A stretch of DNA of 64,000 bases from Homarus americanus (GCF_018991925.1 NW_024748846.1:120462-184461), one strand, 5' to 3'. Counted from the first letter of the stretch, positions 10,279-23,424 are shown. The notes: generated from the sequence alone by a model not told the origin. Numbers and translations: made by a program.

Positions 10279-10660
10279 CTTCTTTACTGTCACTGGTAAT
10301 CGAGTATCATCCAACTATGATACGAGTTATTAAGGATGTCACCTTCGTTGGTGAGTTCTGAGGTGACTAAAGAGGCCGATACGGGACCGGCAGAGTCGAT
10401 CACAGATGTGGCACGTGTGGGGGGCTACATCTAGTGCGGGAGGGGCGGCGGCAGCGTCTTTCCGGCGTAGGCACTTGTCTGCCTCGGTATACAGTCGGGC
10501 TAACTCAAAAGTATTGACACCTTCTCGTGTGGTGCTCCTCCAAGCGTTGCAGTGTGGAGTAATCGTCTCCCAGGTGAGGGGGTCGATTTGGCACCTTTTC
10601 AGGGTTAAAACGGCTGAGGGACTACCAGAGGGCTTACCTGTTGACAGCAGATGTTACTAA
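10244..10660 (-). mobile_element. LINE A C-terminal fragment with C2H2 zinc finger
   Basis: The minus strand encodes the tail of LINE A: DPLTWETITPHCNAW, NTFELARLYTEADKCLRRKD, then THRR-type C2H2 finger CHICDRLCRSRIGLFSHLRTH (Cys-x2-Cys-x12-His-x3-His) and a stop near 10340. The finger is intact here, unlike in the copy at 4.1 kb. Downstream of the stop, the 3' UTR matches 4107-4170 almost base for base and ends in a (CA)n tract (10244-10276 on the plus strand). The finger is typical of the nucleic-acid binding tails found in several non-LTR element families. The copy is 5'-truncated near 10640, with a (TG)n tract just beyond at 10665-10688. Confidence 0.86.
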
Positions 10661-10664
10661 TTAC

Positions 10665-11325
10665 AGGTGTGTGTGTGTGTGTGTGTGTTATAAGGAGGTT
10701 TCATATCTAATGGACCCGGATATAACGGATTACTCTCTCTCATATAATTCGATAAATTTAGGTGGTGATGATGATGGTGGTGATGATGGTGGTGGTGATG
10801 ATGGTGGTGATGATGATGGTGGTGATGATGATGGTGGTGATGATGGTGGTGATGATAATGGTGGTGATGATGATGGTGGTGATGATGATGGTGGTGGTGA
10901 TGGTGATGATAATGATGGTGATGATGGTGGTGATGATGGTGATGATGATGGTGGTGATAATGATGATGATGGTGGTGATGATGATGGTGATGATGATGGT
11001 GGTGGTGATGATGATGATGATGGTGATGGTGATGGTGATGGTGGTGATGATGATGGTGGTGATGATGATGGTGGTGGTGATGATGATGGTGATGGTGATG
11101 GTGATGGTGGGTAGTGATGATGATGGTGATGGTGATGAGTGGTGATGATGGTGTTGATGATAATGATGGTGATGATGGTGTTTGTTGATGGTGGTGATGA
11201 TGATGATGGTGGTGATGATGATGATGGTGTGGTGGTGATGATGATGATGGTGATGATGATGGTGATGGTGATGGTGATGATGGTGATGATAATGATGGTG
11301 ATGATGGTGGTGATGATGATGAGAC
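10665..11325. repeat. (TG)n, then GATGGT trinucleotide-type array
   Basis: A short (TG)n run (10665-10688), 70 bases of ordinary sequence, then from 10763 a long GGTGAT/GATGAT/GATGGT array. The array translates to poly-His/Ser on the minus strand and Asp-Gly or Met-Val on the plus strand. These frames are low-complexity artefacts, not genes. Confidence 0.95.
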
Positions 11326-11394
11326 TACTTGCATCATGTGCGAATTCAATGGGCCCCAAGAACAGCTGGTCCCAACCTTTCCAATGCACTGGAA

Positions 11395-11690
11395 TTGGGG
11401 CCCATTATGACTGGGGCCCATTATAACTGGGGCCCATTATGACTGGGGCCCATTATGACTGGGGCCCATTATGACTGGGGCCCATTATGACTGGGGCCCA
11501 TTATAACTGGGGCCCATTATAACTGGGGCCCATTATGACTGGGGCCCATTATAACTGGGGCCTATTATAACTGGGGCCCATTATGACTGGGGCCCATTAT
11601 GACTGGGGCCCATTATGACTGGGGTCCATTATGACTGCGGTCCATTATAACTGGGGCCCATTATAACTGGGGCCCATTATGACTGGACAG
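11395..11690. repeat. 16-bp minisatellite
   Basis: About 18 copies of CATTATGACTGGGGCC, with TATAACT variants in clusters. The unit contains the palindrome GGGGCCC. Confidence 0.97.
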
Positions 11691-11799
11691 GACTGACAAC
11701 CGGTTAACCAGTTAGCGTGTGTAACTGACTGACTGACTGGGGGCCGACAGACCTGACTGAGCTGGTGTGGGAGTGACTGTATAACTGTATGTCACAAAG

Positions 11800-12002
11800 A
11801 CGTACACATATAGACGTACACATATAGACGTACACATACACACATAGACGTAGACACATGGCCGTACACATAGATGTAAACACATGGCCGTTCACATACA
11901 CATACACACATAGCCGTACACATACACACATAGACGTTTACATACACACCTAAACATACACACAAACGTATACATACACATATAGACGTACACATACACA
12001 CA
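11800..12002. repeat. ACACATA(G)ACGT-type repeat
   Basis: Irregular copies of TACACATACACACATAGACG and CACATGGCCGT variants. It is an (ACAY)n-like tract that directly abuts the LINE B fragment to its right. Confidence 0.9.
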
Positions 12003-12613
12003 TAGCCGACTCAAGTCCCTCGGAGTTCCTGCCCCCAGGCTCCTCAGTGTTTACACAACATTCATACTTCCCAAGCTCACCTATGCACTCCCCCACCTGA
12101 ATGCTTCACTCTAAATGCCACACAACATACTTACCTAGAAAAAGTGCAAAAGAGGGCATGCAAGATTATTCTCTCCCCTTCCTACTCCACATATCAAGAA
12201 GCGCTCAACACACTGACCCTTTCGACTCTCACTGCCCATCACCACGACCTCATCTGCAAATTTGGGGAGAAGCTTCTGCACCATCCTCGACACCGGCTCC
12301 TACTACCACCTGAGATCCCTCGCCCGAGAATTGTTGTTCGACACCACAACCGCATCCAGCCCATACGAGCAGGAACTGATCACTATAAGAACAGCCCAGA
12401 CCCAACCATTGTAAAGGTTATCAACAACTTGTAATCAACCAGTGTATTCACTCCCAGTAAACACTACTCCTTGCACTGTCACTGTTGAAATGAACTGTAG
12501 TATGACCTTCTCCCCACCTAGTTATTATATATCATATTTGTATCACTTATGTTACTTGTATATTATTGGTCAATCAAGAGACCCATTCACCAATTATGTA
12601 ACTGTATTATTAT
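12003..12613 (+). mobile_element. LINE B 3' fragment (end of reverse transcriptase and 3' UTR)
   Basis: Starts abruptly after the ACAY-type repeat with RLKSLGVPAPRLLSV, the same tail region that ends the LINE B fragment at 32.9 kb. It continues with PKLTYALPHLN and then, after a frameshift, KRACKIIL, SYSTYQEALNTL, HHHDLICKFGEKLLHHPRHR, LLPPEIPRPRI and a stop at 12432-12434. The 3' UTR matches 25900-26160 and ends in ATTATTATT before CA-rich sequence. The structure is that of a 5'-truncated non-LTR insertion with CA-rich DNA on both sides. It is dead because it lacks the catalytic core. Confidence 0.85.
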
Positions 12614-12705
12614 TATCACACCCACACACACACAACACCCACACACCCACAACACACCCACAACACCCACAACACACCCACAACACCCACACACAACACA
12701 CACCT
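12614..12705. repeat. CACAACACCCA repeat
   Basis: CA-rich low-complexity run directly after the LINE B tail. Confidence 0.9.
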
Positions 12706-12939
12706 GCTGGGTCTATCGTCTGCTACATATGAGTGTCCTGTCCAGACATTTCTGAAGCGGCGAGGCAGGGTTGGGTAGGGTTGGGCACGGGCGGGGTTGA
12801 AGTAGGAGGCCAGGGTTGAGCACAGGTGAGGTGAGGTGAGGGGTAGGGTGAGGCTGAGGTTAAGTCTGTCCTGCCACTGAGAGCACAGAAGGAAGTAGTC
12901 GCCTGTTTTTTCCTCAGTATTCAATTCACACTGCCCTCC

Positions 12940-13275
12940 CCTCCTCCTCCTCCACACTTCCTCTTCTTCCCTACCTCCTCTTCTTCCTCCTCCTCCTCCA
13001 CTTCCTCTTCTTCCTCCTCCTCCTCTTCTTCCTCCCTCTCCTCTTCTGCCCTCCTCCTCCCTCTTCTTCCCTCCTCCTGCTGCTTCCTTCCCTCCTCCTC
13101 CTCTTCTTCCCTCCTACCTCCTCTTCTTCCTCCTCCTCCTCTTCTTCCCCCTCCTCCTCCTCTTCTTCCCTCCTCCTCCTCTTCTTCCCTCTCTCCTCTT
13201 CTTCCCTCTCCCTCCTCTTCTTCCCTCCCTACCTCCTCTTCTTCCATCCTCCTCCTCTTCTTCCTCCTCCTCATA
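12940..13275. repeat. CCTCCTCTTCTTC pyrimidine tract
   Basis: Almost pure C/T on the plus strand. The Glu-rich open frame on the minus strand is its translation and is not a gene. Confidence 0.95.
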
Positions 13276-13329
13276 TTTATCCTTGGCCCCCAACAGGCTC
13301 GCTCACTCATCTCCTGTCCATAGAAAAAC

Positions 13330-16300
13330 TTAACCCACAACCATCTTTCTACGCCACAACTATCACAACCATCGCTATAACCACCAACTATCCACCCAGC
13401 CATCTGCCAGCCACAACTACCACAGCCATCATAACCACGCTCTCAAAGCCATCACTACACCACAACCATCACTATAATACAACTATCACTATAACCACAA
13501 CTTCTACCACAACCATCACTGCACCACAACCATCACTATAACCACAACTATCACAACCATCACTGCACCACAACCATCACTATAACCACAACTATCACTA
13601 TAACACAGCCATCACTATCAACCACCTTTATCACCAACCATCACTGCCACCACAGCTTCCATCCGCTATAACCACAACTATCACTATAACCACAACCTTC
13701 ACTATAGCCACAACCTTCACTACCAACCACCTTTATCACAGCCATCACTACACCCACAGCCATCACTATAACCACAACTCATCACTATAGCCACAACCAT
13801 CACTATAACCACCAACTATCACTATAACCACAACCATCACTACACCACAACTATCTAGCCATCACTACACCACAACTATCACTATACCACAACCATCACT
13901 ATAACCACAACTAAAACAGCATACTATAACCGCAGCTATCACCATGCATCACTACACCACCAACTATCACAACCATCGCACTACACCACGAAAAACTATC
14001 ACTTTATACCACAACCCATCACTGCTTATAACCACAACTAAAACAACCATCACTATAACCACAACTATCACAGCTTCCCATCACTTTCACACCAGCCATC
14101 ACTATAACCACACAACTACCTACAACCATCACTATAACCACAGCTTCACCACAACCGCACCTATAACCGCAACTACCACAACCATCACTGTAACCGCAAC
14201 TATCACTATAACCTGTCATCACTATAACCACAGCCATCCACTATAACCACAGCTTCTACAACCATCACTATAACCACAACTATCACAGCCATGCACTATA
14301 GCCACAACTATCACAGCCATCACTACACCACAACCATCACTATAACCACAACTATCACCAACCATCACTACACACCACAACTATCACAGCCATCACTATA
14401 ACCACAGCCACAACCATCCACCACACCTGGCCATCACTATAACCACAACCATCACTATAACCACAGCTACCACAACCATCACTACACCACAACCATCACT
14501 ATAAGCCACAACTATCACAACCATCACTACACCACAACTATCGCAACCATCACTTTCACACCACAACTACCTGCTTCATCACTATAAACCTGACCGTCAC
14601 TGTAACCACAACTACCACAACCATCACTATAACCACAATACCACAACCATCACTATAACCACAACTACCGCAACCATCACTATAACCACCAGCTATCACA
14701 ACCATCACTATAAACCTGAGCTATCACAACCATCACTACACCTGACCATCACTATAACCACAACTATCACAACCATCACTACACCACAACTATCACAACC
14801 ATCACTATAACCACAACTACCTGGCTCATCACTGCACCACAACCATCACTATAATACAACTTCATCACAGCCATCACTGCACCACAACTATCACAGCCAT
14901 CACTGCCACAACTACCCACAACCATCACTACCACAACCATCACTACCAACCACAACCTATCACAGCCATCACTATAACCACAACTATCACAACCATCACT
15001 ATAACCTGACTACCACAACCATCACTATAACCACAACTATCACAGCCATCACTGCACCACAACCATCACTATGACACAGCTATCACTTTATAGCCACAAC
15101 CTGCAACCAAACTGCACAGCCATCACTATAACCACAGCTATCACAACCATCACTACACCACAACCAATAACTATAACCACAGCTATCACTGTAACCACAA
15201 CCATCACTATAATACAGCTATCACCCAGCCATCACTGCACACCACAGCCATCACTATAACCACAACTATCACTATAACCACAACCGCCTCACTATAACCA
15301 CAAACTATCACATGCATCACTACACCACAACCATCACTATGCCTTACAACTATCACTATAACCTGCCATCGCATAACCTGGCCCCTATCGCTATAACCTG
15401 GCCATCACTGCACCACACGCTATCCACAACCATCACTGCACCACAGCTATCACTATGCCACAACCATCACTATAACCACCAGCTAAAAACAACCATCACT
15501 TTATAACCGCAACTATCACAGCCATCACTGCACCACAAACCACAACTACCACAACACAACCATCACTACTATAACCGCTAAAACAAATCACTTCACAACT
15601 ATCACAACCATCAACCACACTTTAACCACAACTACCACAACCATCACTATAACCACAGCTACCACAAACCACAACCACTACCACAACCATCACTATAACA
15701 CACAACTATAACCCACAACCACCACCACAACCATCACTACTACACAACCACAACTATCACTAACAACTATCACACATCACTAACAACTGCCAACCACAAC
15801 TACAACCACTTTACACTATCACAACCACAACTACCATCACCACCAAACCATCACTATAACCACAACTATAACCAGCTACCACCACCATCCACTACACCAC
15901 AGCCATCACTATAACCAATAACTCGCACACCACCAGCCTATCCACACCACTACACCACAACACCTGACCATCCACAACCACAACTAGCTCACATCACTAT
16001 AATACAGCTTCACCACAACCACTTTATAACCACAACTACCACAACCATCACTATAACCACTATACCACACACAACTACTTAAACTATCACTATAGCCACA
16101 ACCACAACTACCACAATCACTATAACCACTTCACCACAACCATCAACCACAACTACCACAACCATCACTGCACCACACTATCACAACCATCACTACAACT
16201 ACCACAACATCAATAACCACACCATCACTATAACCACAACCACAACTATAACCAAATACAACCATCACTATATACAACCACAACATCACTACACCACAAC

Positions 16301-17905
16301 CATCACAACCACAACTTCTACCACAACCATCACTACAACCATCACTATAACCACAACTACCACAACCATCACTGCACCACAGCTTTAACCACAACTACCA
16401 CAACCATCACTATAACTACACGCTATCACAACCATCACTATAACCTATCCCGCAACATCACTACACATAATCACTTAACTACCCAGCACAACTATCACAG
16501 CCATCACTGCACCACAGCCATCTATTTCAAAACCACAACCATCACTATAACCACAAATACCACAACCATCACTATAACCACAACAATCACAACCATCACT
16601 ACACCACAACCATCACTATAACAACAACTAAACAACCACTACTTAGCCACCACACAGCCATCACTACACCACAGCACTTTATAGCCAACCACACAGCCAT
16701 CACTAACACATCTACCACTGACCATCCATAACCACAATCACAACCATCACCTGTAACCACAACTACCACAACCATCACTATAACCACAACTACCACAACC
16801 ATCACTATAAGCCACAACTACCCACAACCATCACTATAACCACACAACTATCACAGCCATCACTATAGCCTGACTACCACAACCATCACTATAACCACAA
16901 CTACCACAACCATCACTATAACCACAACTACCCAGCTATCACTATATGCCACAACTACCACAACCATCACTATAAACCACAACTATCTGACATCTTTCTG
17001 TACAACTACCCTGACCATCACCAATACAGCTACCAGCCATCACTGCACCACAACTACCACAGCCATCACTACCACAACTTCCACAGCCATCACTATAACC
17101 ACAACTACAACCATCACTATAACCACAGCTATCACAACCATCACTACACCTGCAAAGCTATCACTATAACCACAACTACCACAACCATCACTATAACCAC
17201 AACTACCTGGCCATCACTATAACCACAACTACCACAACCATCACTATAATACAACTACTAGCCATCACTATAGCCACAACTACCACAACCATCACTATAA
17301 CCACAACTACTTACGTATCACTATAACCACAACTTCTACACAACCATCACTATAACCACAGCTACCACCCCCATCCACTATAACCACAACTACCTGACAT
17401 CACTATAACCACAGCCGCCACAACCATCACTTTATAGCCACAGCTTCTACAACCATCACTATAACCACCAGCTACCACAACCATCACTATAACCACAACT
17501 ACCCACCAACCATCACTATAACCACAGCTACCACAACCGTCACTTTATAACCACAACTACCACAACCATCACTATAGCCACAACTACCACAACCATCACT
17601 GTAGCCACAACTTCCACCTGCATCACTATAACCCCTTCCTCCACAGCCATCACACACACCACAGCTTCACCCACAGCCATCACTACACCACAGCTTCATC
17701 ACTATAGCCACAATACCACCATAGCATCACACTAGCCCACAACCATCACTGCGCCACAACTACCACAGCCATCACTATAATACAACTACCCACAACCATC
17801 ACTATAACCACAACTATCACTATAATACAACTACCAACTATCACTATAACCACAACTACCACAACCATCACTATAACCACAACTACTTACCACCCAATCA
17901 TCACC
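13330..17905. repeat. 4.6-kb C/A-rich minisatellite, unit about 27 bp
   Basis: Built from AACCATCACTATAACCAC alternating with AACTATCAC or AACTACCAC, plus a TACACCACAACC variant. The plus strand is almost free of G. Many copies carry small insertions or substitutions (CCTGG, CTTTAT, CTTC) that break the period irregularly. No gene is supported; short Thr/Ile/His-rich frames are repeat translations. Confidence 0.95.
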
Positions 17906-17939
17906 ATCCCTACAACCACTGTGAGCTCCCCAAAATTAT

Positions 17940-18460
17940 TCTTCATTTCATCACCTCCTCCCCACAACCCACCACCACAACCCACCCCCTCACCCACAAC
18001 CCACCACCACAACCCACCCCCCTCACCACAACCCACCACCAACCCACCCCCCCCTCACCACAGCCCACCACCACCAGCCCACCCTCTCCCACACCAGCCC
18101 ACCACCACAGCCCACCCCCTCTTACAACCCACCACCTGGCCACCACCTCCCCTGACCCACCACCACAGCCACCCCTCCCCACAACCCCACCTGGCCACCC
18201 TCCCCACAGCCCACCACCCACAGCCCCACCCCCCCTCACCACAACCCCACCACCACAACCCACCCCCCCCTCACCACAACCACCACCTCCTCACCACAAC
18301 CCACCTCCCCCCTCACCACAACCCACCACCTCCTCACCACAACCCACCACCTCCTCACCACAACACCACCACCACCTCACCACAACACCACCACCAACCC
18401 CTCACTACAACCCACCACCCCCTCACCACCTCCTCACCACAACACCACACCTGGCCTCTA
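17940..18460. repeat. ACCACCACAACCCACCCC repeat
   Basis: C/A-rich array with CCCTCACCACAACCCACC units of irregular length, nearly G-free on the plus strand. The proline-rich plus frame and Gly/Val-rich minus frames are not genes. Confidence 0.93.
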
Positions 18461-18807
18461 CACAGCAGGTAACCAATCAGTATTCCACACACACACAAGC
18501 CAGCTCTGCACACCTGACCAAGGCTGTAGGCAGAACGACGCTCTTACTTTAAGCAGAGTGTACATCAACCCAAGTCTCTGTGTGTGTGTGTGTGTGTGTG
18601 TGTGTAGGTCCTATGGCCTCTCCTATAGGATCAATTATTTATGTCTTGCAGAATAATGAGACAGAGAGAGAGAGAGAGATGTCCTATACTGTCTATTGTA
18701 TGATATAGACTCCTTGACTACGATATTCCTAGATATTGACAGGGGAGCCACAGGGGAATTACCAAAAAGTCATGTCCCCAAAAATTCGACGACAAAGTCC
18801 TAAAAAA
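18461..18807. other. Spacer with (TG)n and (GA)n
   Basis: Holds (TG)n at 18578-18605, a short (GA)n near 18663-18678 and otherwise ordinary sequence. No gene recognised. Confidence 0.5.
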
Positions 18808-19204
18808 ATACTTATTGAATGTTAAATCATCATACTTTAAGGGGTTAAGTCATCATACTCACGGGGGTTAAATCATCATACTTTAAGGGGTTAAATCATC
18901 ATACTTTAAGGGGTTAATCATCATACTTTAAGGGGTTAAATCATCATACTCAAGGGGTTAAATCATCATACTTTAAGGGGTTAAATCATCATACTTTAAG
19001 GGGTTAAGTCATCATACTCAAGGGGTTAAATCATCATACTTTAAGGGGTTAATTCATCATACTTTAAGGGGTTAAGTCATCATACTTTAAGGGGTTAAAT
19101 CATCATACTTTAAGGGGTTAATTCATCATACTTTAAGGGGTTAAGTCATCATACTTTAAGGGGTTAAATCATCATACTTTAAGGGGTTAAATCATTATAC
19201 TCAA
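18808..19204. repeat. 23-bp minisatellite
   Basis: About 17 copies of GGGGTTAAATCATCATACTT plus TAA, with CTCAA and GTCAT variants. Confidence 0.97.
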
Positions 19205-19239
19205 GGAAACAAACTAGACAGGGAAAGACGCACATGATA

Positions 19240-20880
19240 CAGGTAGGTGTGTGTGTGTGTGTGTGTGTGGAAAGCTGCAAATGTCATAACAATCTCTAAG
19301 AATAAAGGTGACCAAGCAATCTGTGGTAGCTGGGGCATCTCCTTCCTTGTAGTTGCTGGCAAGATCCTGTCAATAGTCATGTTATCAAGACACACCCAAC
19401 ACCCAACGGTGAACACGCTTCCTGAATCCCAATGTTACTTCAGGAAGGATCGCAGTACAATAGACATGATCTTCGCAGCTAGGCAAATTCAAGAAAAGAG
19501 TCGAGAGCAAAATGTAGACCTTTACACCGCCTCCATTGACCTCTCCAAAGCTTTCGACACAGTAAACAGAGAACTTTTGTGGACTATGATGGAGAGGGTC
19601 AGTGTACCACCAAGATTTCTAAACATCTTCCGCCAGACGCATGATGGAATGCAAGCCCGGGTACTTGTGGGTGGTGTGCAGTCAGAACCATTTAGTGTCC
19701 AAATGGGCGTAAAACAAGGCTGTGAGCTGGCACCTGTGTTGTTTAACATCTTTTTGCTGGCTGTAGCACAACTCTCACACAATGCCCTTGGGCCTGATGC
19801 TGGTGTGGGCATACGGTACCGTCTTGACAGAAGCCTTTTTAATATTAGACGTCTGGAAGCCTACACAAAGACCTTAACAACTCAGGTCATAGAACTACAG
19901 TATGCAGACGACTGGGCAATAATGACACATAACAGAGAATCTATGCAACGTGCACTGGACGTGATCTCAGGTATTTACAGCTCGCTTGGTTTGCAAATTA
20001 ACTCCCAGAGGACTGAGATTTTTGTCCAGCCCATTGTTCCGCCAATAGAAACATCACAATTCTACATTAATGGAGATCCTATCACAATAGTAACCCAGTT
20101 TAAGTACCTTGGTAGCACTCTCACACCCACCTGCTCACTGGATATGGAAATTCAAACCAGAATCAATTTAGCCTCAGCTGCATTTAGACGTTTGAGAACA
20201 AGAGTCTTTCTCAACAATGACCTCAAATATGGAACGAAGACTACAGTTTATCTCGCGGTTTGTATATCTACATTATTATATGCCTCAGAAGCCTGGACGC
20301 CCTACAGACGTCATATCCAAATGCTGGTAAACTTCCACACTAGCTGCCTTAAGCGTATCTTTGGAATATCCTGGGAAGACAGAGTGACTCGTGAAGAACT
20401 ATACCGTCGCTCAAACACGACCAGCATTGAAACCCTGCTAGCTAAAAGACACTTACGCTAGCTTGGACATGTTATCAGGATGCCAGACCACCGGCCAAGA
20501 CAAATATTATATGGCAAGCTCTCACATGGAAACAGCTCGGTGGGAGGACAGAAAAGAGATATAAGAACCACTCTAAAACTCTACTCAAGTGCTGTAATAT
20601 CCAACCAAATTCACTGGAGCAACTAGCCTCAGACCGTTCCTTATGGCGCTCAACATGTCATAGAGGAGCGGAAACACTTGAGACCTCACTGAACCAAAAG
20701 AGAGCTACTAAACGAGCCCAACCACATCAGAGGGCTCAAGGCATAATTCCTCTCAATGAACAACATCCCCGTCACCTATACAACAAGAACTGTAGGAATG
20801 GACTCCATAGTCATCTACTGTGGCATCAGAGGAATAACATCTGGAACAACGTCGTCACGCACTTCGATGGACTGCCATAA

Positions 20881-20937
<57 letters not shown>
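19240..20937 (+). mobile_element. LINE A, 5'-truncated copy with most of the reverse transcriptase
   Basis: The element lies between (TG)n at about 19245-19269 and (TG)n at 20885-20937. It begins inside the first reverse transcriptase block and runs to the C-terminal finger and 3' end (HFDGLP then stop, then the TG tract). The endonuclease half is absent. (TG)n on both ends in the same orientation matches the LINE A fragment at 4.1 kb, where (CA)n on the plus strand corresponds to (TG)n on the element strand. Confidence 0.88.
19270..20880 (+). pseudogene. LINE A reverse transcriptase remnant
   Basis: An open frame runs from the TG tract to TAG 20459-20461. It shows the reverse transcriptase blocks SIDLSKAFDTVNRELLW, MGVKQGCELAPVLFNIFL, the catalytic YADD at 19901-19912, LGLQINSQRTEI and FKYLGSTLT, then the thumb and tail. 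The apparent start codon lies in the TG repeat and is an artefact of truncation. The stop falls where related elements usually have Trp (LRWLGHV), consistent with TGG to TAG. The frame resumes after it with LGHVIRMPDHRPRQILYGKL. A decayed zinc-finger-like tail (NKNCRNGLHSHLLWH) sits at about 20780-20830. The catalytic Asp pair is intact, but the protein lacks its endonuclease and cannot act alone. Confidence 0.9.
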
Positions 20938-20938
<1 letters not shown>

Positions 20939-20989
20939 CCTTGAGATGGAGATTTAAATCAGTTATTTTTTTATTAATTGATTTGAACA

Positions 20990-21005
20990 TACATACATAC
21001 ATACA

Positions 21006-21034
<29 letters not shown>
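20990..21034. repeat. (ATAC)n microsatellite
   Basis: About ten copies of CATA just downstream of the LINE A copy. Confidence 0.97.
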
Positions 21035-21039
<5 letters not shown>

Positions 21040-21198
21040 CTCACTTAAACCCCACTCACCTAACCATTAAGCCTTACCTGTCCACGTATGGTAATTAGAC
21101 AGGTAAGGTAGACAGGTGAGGTGGACAGGTATGGTAACGACCTGCCCTAGCTTGGAGAAGGACGCGCCCCTACGTGCTCGTGTTGGTGACTATAGGAT

Positions 21199-22117
21199 AT
21201 GGCCGCCGTGCATCGTTGTGTTGTGGGGGAAGAGGGACGGTGTGTGAGGAAAGACGACCTCCTGGCCACTCTGTTAAGTCAGCGGGAGCAGTTGAGGAGA
21301 GAGAGAGAGAGAGAGAGAGAGACGTTTTAAAGGGGGAGAACGAAGCCCTCAGGAGCAGGCGTGGAGAGTGGTTGTTTCCAAGGGGACTAGGGTCAGACTC
21401 AGGAAAGTTGACCAGGGTGTGGAGTGCAGTAACCCCTACCAGGTGTTGGAGGAAGCTGGCGAGGAGGAGAAGAGGCAGGACGAGGAAGAGAAGAGGCAGG
21501 ACGATGAATAGAAGAGGCAGGACGATGAATAGAAGAGGCAGGACGGTGTGGTGCCAGGAGAGAAAAGGGCAGTTGTTCAGACCCTGCCCAGTGGTAAGGT
21601 CGTGGTAGTTGGGGACAGCCAGGTGAGGTTCTTAGATAGGACTTTTTGTGCAAGAGATAGGAAACGTAGGAATAGGGTGTGTTTTCCTGGGGCTGGGATA
21701 GGGCGTGTAGCTGAGAGGATAGATAGGGTTTTGTCAGGGGAGGGTACCAAGCCAGTAGTGTGTCTTAGTGAGGGAGGAAACGACATAGGAAAGGTTAGGA
21801 GTGAGGAACTTTTCAAGAGGTAGAGGGAGGCGCTGGGGAAGATTAGAGACAGGGGAGGGATCCCGATAGTATGTGGTGTCTTGCCTAGAAGAGGGGTTGG
21901 TCGTGAATGGATGTCCTGGGCAATTGCTATAATTTATCGACTGGAAAACCATTGTGCAAGGAATAGTTGGGCGTTCATTGATAACTGGCAACCATTCTAT
22001 GGCAACGACTACCTGTACAGTCGCGACGGAGTACACTTGTCTCGTGAGGGGGTAAAGACGTTGTCTGCATCCCTGGAGCGTGAAATTGTCACTCCGAAGG
22101 GGGGGTTTCGCCAGTAG
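21199..22117 (+). pseudogene. CR1 ORF1: coiled-coil region plus SGNH/GDSL esterase, broken
   Basis: The likely start ATG 21199 begins MAAVHRCVVGEEGRCVRKDD, followed by a charged, coiled-coil-like segment rich in Arg and Glu. A (GA)n run at 21298-21322 shifts the frame. The esterase part shows VVVVGDSQVR (GDS block at 21611-21619), VCFPGAGIG, GGND (about 21773-21784) and DGVHLS (22025-22042, the Asp-x-x-His block). The blocks that carry the catalytic Ser, Asp and His are therefore visible. Stops at 21509 and 21530 lie in a 21-bp duplicated stretch, and a further stop lies at 21821-21823. The role of the ORF1 esterase in CR1 retrotransposition is not settled; membrane or lipid interaction has been suggested for the family. 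This copy is inactive as read. Confidence 0.85.
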
Positions 22118-22221
22118 AGAGACGTCGGGGTAAGTGGGAGTCAAAAAACAAGCTGGTCCTGGGGAGTAAAATTAGTTGCTCAGGACAAGGGGTAAAACAG
22201 GACCAGGGAAGAGTAGGTTTA

Positions 22222-22410
22222 AATGTATACTATACAAACAGTCGGAGCGTTAGAAATAAAATAGACTTGCTGAGAGCGGTTGTATGTACCGAGAATGTAG
22301 ACGTCATAGCAATCACCGAAACTTAGATGAATCTGGCGAGCAAAAACTTTTTATCAGAGTACCACATAGAAGGGTACAACCTTTTTCACAAGGACGGGGA
22401 AGGTAACCCA
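22222..22410 (+). pseudogene. CR1 ORF2, N-terminal piece of the endonuclease
   Basis: The frame YYTNSRSVRNKIDLLRAVV, then VDVIAITET, is the usual start of the CR1-type apurinic endonuclease. A stop replaces the expected Trp after ITET. After GYNLFHKDGEG the sequence leaves the LINE at the insertion boundary, so the catalytic core of the endonuclease is missing. Confidence 0.85.
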
Positions 22411-22862
22411 CAACCACTATGAGTTTTAATTATGGGTTGGGTTATGGATTACCTCAGCTTACGTAGGCAGTGAGAAGGGTGTGGGTGTGGGTGTGGGTGT
22501 AGGTGTGTGTGTGTGTGTGTGTGATGGGTGGGTGGGTGGATGTCTTGGGTAATGTGGCACGACTGTGTTTGTTTACATGGTATTAAAACATATACAGTCG
22601 CCTGCACTTACATCTGGTACAGTGATTGGTATGTCTTGGGTGATGTGGCACCACTGTGTTTGTTTACATGGTATGAAAACTCCCGGAATGGCCTTTAAGA
22701 ACCTCACAGTAATAGCTAGAGTAGAGCTGCTAGATAAACAAACACAGAGTTGCCACATATCATAAAACACACCAGTCACTGTACCAGGTGTAAGTGTAAT
22801 TGACTGTACAGAGAGAGAGAGAGAACACTGATTGCTCTACACACACAGTCAGAGAGGGGGGG
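22411..22862. mobile_element. Insertion with foldback structure inside CR1 copy 1
   Basis: A 450-base stretch replaces most of the endonuclease. It contains a TG-rich run (22475-22522) and an imperfect inverted repeat from 22605 to 22796. The arm CACTTACATCTGGTACAGTG pairs with CACTGTACCAGGTGTAAGTG (22777-22796), and the inner arm ATGTGGCACCACTGTGTTTG pairs with CAAACACAGAGTTGCCACAT. A direct copy of the inner arm lies at about 22540-22590. The same stretch is present in the inverted copy at 28250-28697, where it forms the outer limit of the homology. Confidence 0.7.
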
Positions 22863-23424
22863 AAGTGATGGATGATAGTGAGGAAATAAGCTAAGCATTA
22901 AACAGCTACTTCTTATCAGTTTTCACAGAAGAAATTCACGAGGAAATGAGAGAGGTGGAACTGATATTTAGGAGAAATGAAGACGAAAATTTATAGAATA
23001 TCACTCAGAAAAGAGGATGTTCTTATGAGGATAAATAAATTAAAGAAGACAAATTTTCCCTCGAGTTTTGAAAGTGTAAGGAACAGATTAGTCGACCCCT
23101 CGTAGATTTATTTACAAAATCATTAGACACTGGAGTTGTTCCAGACTTATGGAAACAGGCAAATGTAGTACCCATATTTAAAGAGGGCGACAGAGCATCA
23201 GCGTCAAATTACCGGCTCATTAGTTTGACGTCAGTAGTGGGAAAATTTCTTGAATCAGTTATAGCAAATGGCATCCGATCGCATCTAGAGAAAAGCAAAT
23301 TAATCTACGACTCTCAACATGGGTTTACAAAGGGAAAATCTTGTCTAACAAATCTGCTGACGTTTTTAGTTAAGTCTTTGAGGTAGTAGATAATGACGAA
23401 AATTACGATGCTATTTCCTTATAC

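Noticed and set aside
10657..11421. Poly-His/Ser protein of 254 codons
   Set aside because: It is the translation of a GATGGT-type trinucleotide array.
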